Shown in pieces: positions 57,756 to 64,000 of a stretch of DNA of 64,000 bases (its first letter is position 1; the number at the start of each line of letters is the position of its first letter). Source of the DNA: Sphagnum compactum (Eukaryota > Bryophyta > Sphagnopsida > Sphagnales). The position numbers were made by a program, and so were the translations under genes. The notes beneath the pieces are model-generated. The model searched no databases. It was given only the letters and a program-made list of their open reading frames with translations, and was not told the DNA's origin. The DNA lies in contig OZ234500.1 in the NCBI GenBank assembly GCA_965153455.1, positions 496,001 to 560,000 on the forward strand, in the 5' to 3' direction.

Positions 57756-60700
57756 GATATGAACTCAAGAATCCCTTGATATATTCCGCTACATGCTCCA
57801 TTATAGCCAAACCTAGTAAAGAATTATGGTGACTTTTTTGTGTCTTCTTCTTTTTTTGGGGTGTTTTTCTGGCAGAAATCTGGCAAATTTGGGTTATTTT
57901 GTTCATAAAAATTATATGTACAGGTTGAAATATCACAGTTTTGGGTTGAAAATTTGTGAAAATTTGCCAGGGAAAAAAAATTCCTGCTTCACCAAATGGA
58001 AAGAACAGCACTAGAGTTGATACTTGACACTACAAGATCACATTTTCAGGCATTTATTTAGATGCCAAGACATGAGTGGAAGATCCAGTAAATTGTTGTC
58101 TTTTTCATAACTTTCAACTGCCCCAGCTTGTCAATTTCCTTACATTATATTCCAATAAGAGGCTACTTGGAAAGGTAAAAAGTCACTTGTGGAAGTACCC
58201 TAAAAGATAAAAAAAGTAGTGAATATAGACAGCCCCGCCCCCAACATGGTCATGTAACAAAGTGGGCTGTGCACTATGTAAAGATTTTGTCCAAATTTTG
58301 TAGTGTAGTTGGAGGGTGCCTTATTGGGTGTAGTTTTTCCTCCACAAAGGCCGGGCGCTTTGAAAAAGGTGTATTGCCGACTCCTGCATGCATTGTATTT
58401 TTCAAAAAGGAGCGATATTTGCATTTCAGAACATGTTTTTAAAACACCGACGAGGTCTTTACACATGGTTAAAGCCCATGGCCTGCGGCTTTGGTTTGGG
58501 GCTTTACCTACCACTTGAGGGAAGATACTCTTCTCTTGCTTATGTTGGGAGATCAGTTTCACTCTTTTATATCTAGAGAGTGGGTGAATGAATCATGCAC
58601 CAGAGCTTGGTGCATTCTCTTCTGACAGAATCATGACAGCCTAAGGGCTTCTTCCCAGACAATAAGCAAGCCAATAACTTATTGTTGTTTGGTAAGGGGG
58701 AACATGACATACCTATAAGGCAGGCAGGCCATTAGCTTTTCCCATTAGCACTGGGCTGAGGTCAATTGTTGTCAGAGCCTGTCAGCCCTGGCTGCACATG
58801 CACTCTCAATTCCATGGAAGCGTGAAAACCCAACACCAACTATGTGGCAAAATGATGCATATGGAGTCTTCACATGACAGCTTCAGACTTGGAAATTTTT
58901 GTGGTGGACTACTTACTACAAGATGCATTCTAATGCTCTTCAAGTTTAGACCAGTTTACCTACTTGATTTGTCTAGTGGGCTCTCTACAAAACAGACCCA
59001 ATTTTCCACACCAGTTAGAATAAACACGCTGATCATCAAACACAAGTTGGTTATTGAATCCACAAGCTGATATTCAAACATTTATCCTTATAATTCCTCA
59101 TTGCTTGCTTTTTTTAATGATTTTTCATGGCTATGGGTGTGCCAAGTGTAGATTTACAATGTTTTTTTGAATTTCATTGAAGCAAGAAATGAAAAAGAAG
59201 CAAGAAAAGAATGAGTATGTCCAAGTGCAAAATGCTTGAAAAAATTGCATTAGAGCCTCTTATTTTCAGACCCCATATTTTTCTTAATTCTTGTTTGTTT
59301 TGAGAGATTAAAAACATGTGGGTGTGCCAACTTGAACTCTATAATCCCTCTTTGAAGTATTGAGGCAATTGAACTATGTCCAAAGATTTTAAGCTTTCTA
59401 AGAGCTAGAGTGTTCAGACACCGACCTACCACCTTGATGCTGTGAATTCTAGGTGAGCACAGGTTGGGAGAGCGCACAATCACCCCCATTCAAACTGTCT
59501 GTAGTTGCTATGTTCTTCCAGCTGTGTGGCATTATGGCATATTCAAAAAGCTATGATGGGTGTTAGAATTTTTTATGTTTTTTTGGGGGTGTGAAGTCTG
59601 AGTTGCTTTTACAAGCAATTGTGCCTTCAGGGACTGTGGGGTCATTGATATAGAAGCATGGTCTAGAATCTAACCTCCTCTCACACATAAACTTCCCAAT
59701 TGTTATCCATCTGAAGGCAAATGGCTCAAGCCCATTGTTGAAAGACCCACCCACTGGAAATGACCTAACCATTAACAATAATTGTGAGATGATGTTGTGG
59801 ATCTTTGGGGACAATAGCAAGTGGAAAATTTGTACTCAAGGAGCTTAGAAATAATTTGAAATGTATTAGAGCCATGAATATGTATATGTATGTTTCCACT
59901 TGAGAATCATACTTGCAAGTTTCATGCCGATATTTGGAGAATTGGTTTCTTGCAAAAAGGAAAAATACTCATATCAAGGAGGAAGTTTTTGAAAACCCTT
60001 CAAAAATTTGAGAAAAAATAACCCCATTATTCAGAATCAGCTAGCTTCATAAAAGTAGTAGTGGTGGGGTGTTTTTTCCAAACCATATTATTCTATTAAG
60101 AAAAGATTTGAAAGCTATTCATGAGTGCAAACCTTGCACCGATGTGTTGTTTGGTGCCTAGTGGCTGTTTGGTGAGTACCATGTGGGTACATGAGGGCCA
60201 TTTTGCTCCTAATCTTATCATCTACTGTGAAACAGCCACTTTGTCTCTATTTGGCCACCTTGAAGTGGTTGCCAAATTGCCACCAAATGACTGAATCATT
60301 GCACTTGGAAGTTGAAACCTGTTAGTGAATGTTTTTCTGATTGCATAATTTTGAACAGACTCTTGGTTGAGACAATCATGTCTTACTTTACCAAAAGATG
60401 TTATTCATATAAGATGTTATTCCTACAGACATCAAAACACCAATTGGCTACCACAGAAGTGAAAATGTGGGCAAGCAAAGAGGGGTGGTCACAAACCCAG
60501 CCAAGCTAGGGTTGGTTACAAGCCTGGTCTGATCGATGACCAATATCTGACATAATTGGCATTGTGGAGATGTTCTTCCACATCATTAGGAACCTTGTAG
60601 AGTATTTGCTAGAACTCACCATTTTCTATGTGCTGGTCAGATGCCTGTGAGAGAGCAGGTCAGCCTAAGAGCCTTAAGGTGATGGGCAGAATCTGCTGAT

Positions 60701-61737
60701 GACAATTCTATGAGAAGTTGGTCAGAAGTGATAAAACAATACTTGGCAGATATAAAACGATAAAATCGTTCCCAAATACATGATTCAATGCCTTTAGGTT
60801 TTCTTACTTTGGATCTTTCATCTGGAAAATTGCGGAGGAATTGCAACTAAGCTTTAGTCACAATGTTGGTATAGAGTCGAGCCCAAAAGGCACCAAGTGA
60901 TACAGGACAAGGAATCTGTAAATAAGTCATGATAGGAAGTACCAACTACTACCGACCTACTCAGAGCAAAAGAGTAAGTAGTGGTCAAAAGAAAGTGGAA
61001 ATTAGAAAAGGGAGAAGAACTGAATGGAGTGACTTTTGCATTTTTTTCCCCCAAAAAAATGTGTATTTACAATTGCACTGGGTTTTTTTGTTGTTGCAAC
61101 AGTGTGAAAATTCACCCAAAAAAAAAAACCACTACAAGTGATACTACTTAACATTTTTTTCCTTTTTTTTCAATTTCTCTGTTTACAAGATGCAAAATTG
61201 AGTCTTCTTTCGATGAGATGCAGAATCTGCAGGTGACTAACAAAAAAAAAAGATGAAAATGTTGCAATGTTCTAGTAATGCCACATTGCAAACTATGCAA
61301 GTAATGCAATGATCTAAGAATGAAATGCTTGGATTTTATAAGAGTTTTGGTCCACTCCATAAGTATAAAATTTCCAAGGCTTTCTCAGACTTTTCTTAAA
61401 ATTAAGGATCACAAACTGCATAAAGAATGCCAGCAGGTATTAGGCTAGCTATGTTTTTGAGAAAGTGGGTAGTGTTGGGTGATGGGTAGTGAGTAGTGAC
61501 GTTTGAGTAATGATCTTCTCATGAGTAGTAGCCACAAGCAGCAATTCAGACTCCTTGATGATAGTGTACTGAGTCATCCATTCATGATAGCCTGGTTCAT
61601 TCACTTAATGCAGAAGACGTCAGCTTGTGGAGATCACAAAAGTTACCTTCTTGGATGATGAGTTCTATATAGACCATGTGTGATTGGAGACATGCAACGC
61701 ATTACAAACCAGTTTGTGTTGTTTTGTTTTTGTTTTT
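57756..61737. other. Spacer, nothing recognised
   Basis: Many short frames, none with a recognised domain or splice context. Composition is uniform and AT-rich with isolated unique-looking parts near 58,200-58,600 and 58,780-59,060. Confidence 0.45.
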
Positions 61738-61800
61738 CAATTTTGTGATGAGCCACAGTGGTGATGCGTTCACAAGAGGAATTAGCCAAATTTGGCTACA
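61738..61800 (+). repeat. Dispersed repeat family, copy at 61.7 kb
   Basis: CAATTTTGTGATGAGCCACAGTGGTGAT then GCCAAATTTGGCTACAG, as at 57,688. A TTTA microsatellite (about 61,944-61,965) follows 150 bp later. Confidence 0.7.
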
Positions 61801-62370
61801 GGCTGAAAAGGAAAGTAGAAAATTTTAAGAATCATGCTATATTTTTTGCGAGCTAGAACCTATTTGTCTAAACATTTCAGAAACAATTCCCTCAAAATCT
61901 GGCAACTTTGGTGCCAAAAATTCTTCATATGAGTTGCACCGGATTTATTTATTTATTTATTTTTGTGTAGTGGCAAGAATTTGCCAAAAGGATGCTGATT
62001 ACAAAGTGACCACAAAATAGCCCATGGCATGCTCTTCCTAAGTTGTATTCAGATCTCAAAAGAACCGGACGTTGGCTACATCAGAAGTTACTGCTAGAAC
62101 TGCATGTGAATCATATAGCATATAGCTTTGAAGCTGACAAATGACTAGTGACAATATGTGTGCAAATGGGAAACCACTCTATCATGTTTGCAGTTCAAAT
62201 GGAATCCAATGTGTCCAACTTCTCATAAAGTGATAAGCTATTCTACCATGTTCACTAGTTCATCTTAGGAAGAACAATAGTTAAGAAAAAACGGTAATGA
62301 AACACTTCCGATCTGGGGGGTGTGGGTAATTTTAGTTCATTGTGTGCAGCATGTTTCCCCCCTCCCACCC
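61801..62370. other. Spacer with a TTTA microsatellite
   Basis: A TTTA run of five units lies near 61,945-61,965. Otherwise nothing is recognised. Confidence 0.5.
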
Positions 62371-62440
62371 CCAATTTTGTGATGCAGCCTTGGTCCTAAT
62401 CAGGAATAATACGATTTAGGCAAATTTGGCTATAGAGAAA
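62371..62440 (+). repeat. Dispersed repeat family, copy at 62.4 kb
   Basis: CCAATTTTGTGATGCAGCC then GGCAAATTTGGCTATAGAG. An inverted partial copy, CACCTTAGCTACATCACAAAATTGG, lies at 62,732-62,756. The 62,371-62,757 segment may therefore be one element with inverted ends of about 390 bp. Confidence 0.65.
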
Positions 62441-62984
62441 CCATGAAAATAAAAAAACATGTAAGCATCATTCTATATTATTGCCTCCTTATTGGAACAT
62501 GATGTAGAATCTGGCAATTGCTTTTAAATTTTTATAAGAAATTTAGCAATCAGAAACACCGAAAGGCACTCAATTTTTGCATTTTCAAACAAAACTTGCC
62601 TACTGGTGAAAATTCACCCAAGAAAAAAACATTGACTGCAAGTCCTGAACATGGAAGGGACTATCCTCTGCAAGGCAAAGCCATTCTGCTGGTAAGGCCC
62701 CTTTAAAACGGATCAGCTTATGTTTGATCACCACCTTAGCTACATCACAAAATTGGGAAAACACCACTGTCGGTGTATGGACAATGACCACTTATGCCTA
62801 CTAAGTAATTAGTAATGAGTTGGGGATCAAAAGCAGCCACCAAAACTGGTAAAATACTAAGAGAATCTATGGAATGCAGCCCAGAGTTCTTCTCTTTCTT
62901 TTTCTTTTGTTTGAAATTTTGGAGTTTCTACAGAAGATCTGTGCACAACAACAAACTGTATTGTACATACAAGTTTGCTTCAAA

Positions 62985-63006
62985 AGGCAGGCAGGCAGGC
63001 AGGCAG
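62985..63006 (+). repeat. GGCA microsatellite
   Basis: Five perfect GGCA units. The complementary TGCC type occurs in the leader of the PAN-domain gene at 13,859-13,892. Confidence 0.8.
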
Positions 63007-63870
63007 AGTCCTCGACAGTAAGTAGTGCTCCTCCCTCATGAGCTAACTGACTGATCACAGCCAACTCTGACACCACCTACCTTCCTCTGACACTAGTAGC
63101 TACTCGAACTTGTTGTCTCTGTTGCTCTTGTAAAATTTTATTCCCTTTAGAACTCTCCTTCAATTTATGGGCTCCTAAACTGCTTTTAAAGTCAGCCTCT
63201 TTCTTCTCCATTTCTCCACTGGAGCAAGACTTCTTTGGAGCAAGCAAGGATTCCTGCAACTCAGTCAGGCTTTTGCCAGTTCACCAGCTTCTCGAGCTCG
63301 CCATTAACACCCTGCAGCTCAATCGGCGGGTGGGTGACTGCAGTTAGAACTCGAGAGCACTAGCACCCAATTCTGATCCCGACTTTCTCGGATGTTTTGT
63401 TGTGCTGCCTGCAGAAGGGTGGCAGATCTTCTATTATGTGTTGCTTGCAGATCATGAATTATTCGGTGGTGCTTTCATGAATCATGAATGCTCAGCTGAA
63501 TCCGAGCTGAATCCAGACAGTTCTTGTCATGAAGAAGTTCACCTAAAGTTGAACACCATGTCTAGCTTTGCAGAACTTTGTATTTAGGGCCACTTTCTGG
63601 CAGAGATTCAATGGGTATTTGAAATGGACTGCAGTGTTGAAGAACTGTTGTTGTCTGAGGAAGCTTGTAACGGATTTTCTGACGGAGTAGATCGTGATTT
63701 AAAGGTTTGAACTTTGAATTCAGCTGATCTAACCGGTCAGCCCTGGAACAGAATTTTTTGTAGGAAGTGATATTAGACTATGACTTCTTGAAGCTTCAGA
63801 TTCGTCAATTGTTCATTGGTCATCTCTCCAGTAATGAACTCTAGTGTACATTTGTGCAGGTGTTATAACT
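63007..63870 (+). promoter_or_regulatory. Probable promoter and leader of the right-edge gene
   Basis: Composition shifts toward GC, and pyrimidine-rich blocks (63,060-63,250) resemble the leader of the PAN-domain gene. TTTGTGCAG just before the start codon (63,851-63,859) looks like a splice acceptor, so a leader intron is likely. An open minus-strand stretch (63,077-63,259) is noted separately as doubtful. Confidence 0.35.
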
Positions 63871-64000
63871 ATGGCCTGCAGTGCCATGAAGAGGAGGAGC
63901 TGCAGTCGAGCTGTGCTGCTGGTTCCGATGCAGCAGCAATTTCTGCTACTAGTGCTGGTTGTGTTGGTCACGGGAGCCTCGCGGTTGTGTCAAGTGTCTG
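63871..64000 (+). CDS. Start of a secreted or membrane protein (cut by window edge)
   Basis: The frame from ATG at 63,871 is open to the window end (43 codons). It begins with a basic stretch (MACSAMKRRSCSRA), then a hydrophobic core FLLLVLVVLVTGAS, a textbook signal peptide with a likely cleavage near Gly-Ala-Ser. Codon use is GC-richer than in the spacer, as for the PAN-domain gene. The mature part is outside the window, so its family cannot be told; receptor kinases and cell-wall proteins begin this way. A non-coding chance frame is possible but the composition argues against it. Confidence 0.5.
   Translation, partial: MACSAMKRRSCSRAVLLVPMQQQFLLLVLVVLVTGASRLCQVS

Overview
The window looks like nuclear DNA of a land plant with a large, repeat-rich genome. 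A fern or another non-flowering lineage is plausible, but the sequence does not settle it. The evidence is a spliced gene with GT-AG introns, plant-type transposon relics (a Ty3/gypsy element with a tRNA-iMet-type primer site, a hAT-like transposase, an L1-type LINE, several short inverted-repeat elements), AT-rich gene-poor sequence and many degenerate minisatellites. No bacterial operon, rRNA, CRISPR array or organelle gene was seen.

Genes. One convincing protein-coding gene lies on the + strand at 14,699-17,391. It has three exons, its phases match exactly, and it predicts 208 residues: a short cytoplasmic tail, one membrane segment, and a cysteine-rich PAN/Apple-like domain facing the lumen or outside. 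A second gene seems to start at the right edge: a signal peptide opens at 63,871 and runs out of the window.

Left part (1-13,800): spacer carrying degenerate tandem arrays at 230-735, 3,930-4,420, 5,441-5,660 and 6,510-6,830, a 369-bp inverted-repeat element at 7,338-7,706 with a diverged sister at 12,775-13,130, and a 400-bp foldback at 10,690-11,115.

Middle part (18,700-34,400): mostly unassigned AT-rich DNA, with a decayed hAT-like transposase (26,460-27,900) and a gypsy element (primer site 31,658, protease, reverse transcriptase, RNase H, integrase to 34,130) that has lost gag.

Right-middle part (34,500-51,100): dominated by two repeat systems. The first combines degenerate TAGG/CCTA tracts with a conserved box (GTGAACCAGCACCCACCA...TGCACCA). 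At 34,820-36,800 it forms a giant inverted repeat, and related pieces lie at 39.5-40.5, 43.7-44.4, 50.5-51.1 and 56.1-56.8 kb. The second is a roughly 200-bp tandem unit full of the word GGGTATTGC. Its arrays at 44.5-45.3 and 47.8-48.9 kb are in opposite orientation and bracket a relic of a NYN-domain (limkain/MARF1-type) gene.

Right part (51,130-64,000): a 4.6-kb L1-type LINE on the minus strand with both ORFs recognisable but broken, several by TAG codons; a coiled-coil gene fragment beside it; a young-looking 392-bp element with perfect terminal inverted repeats nested in a TAGG element; a small dispersed repeat family; and the leader of the gene that starts at 63,871.

No complete new functional system could be shown. 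The most unusual signals are the TAGG/box family and the paired inverted arrays, both of which lie beside or around host gene fragments.
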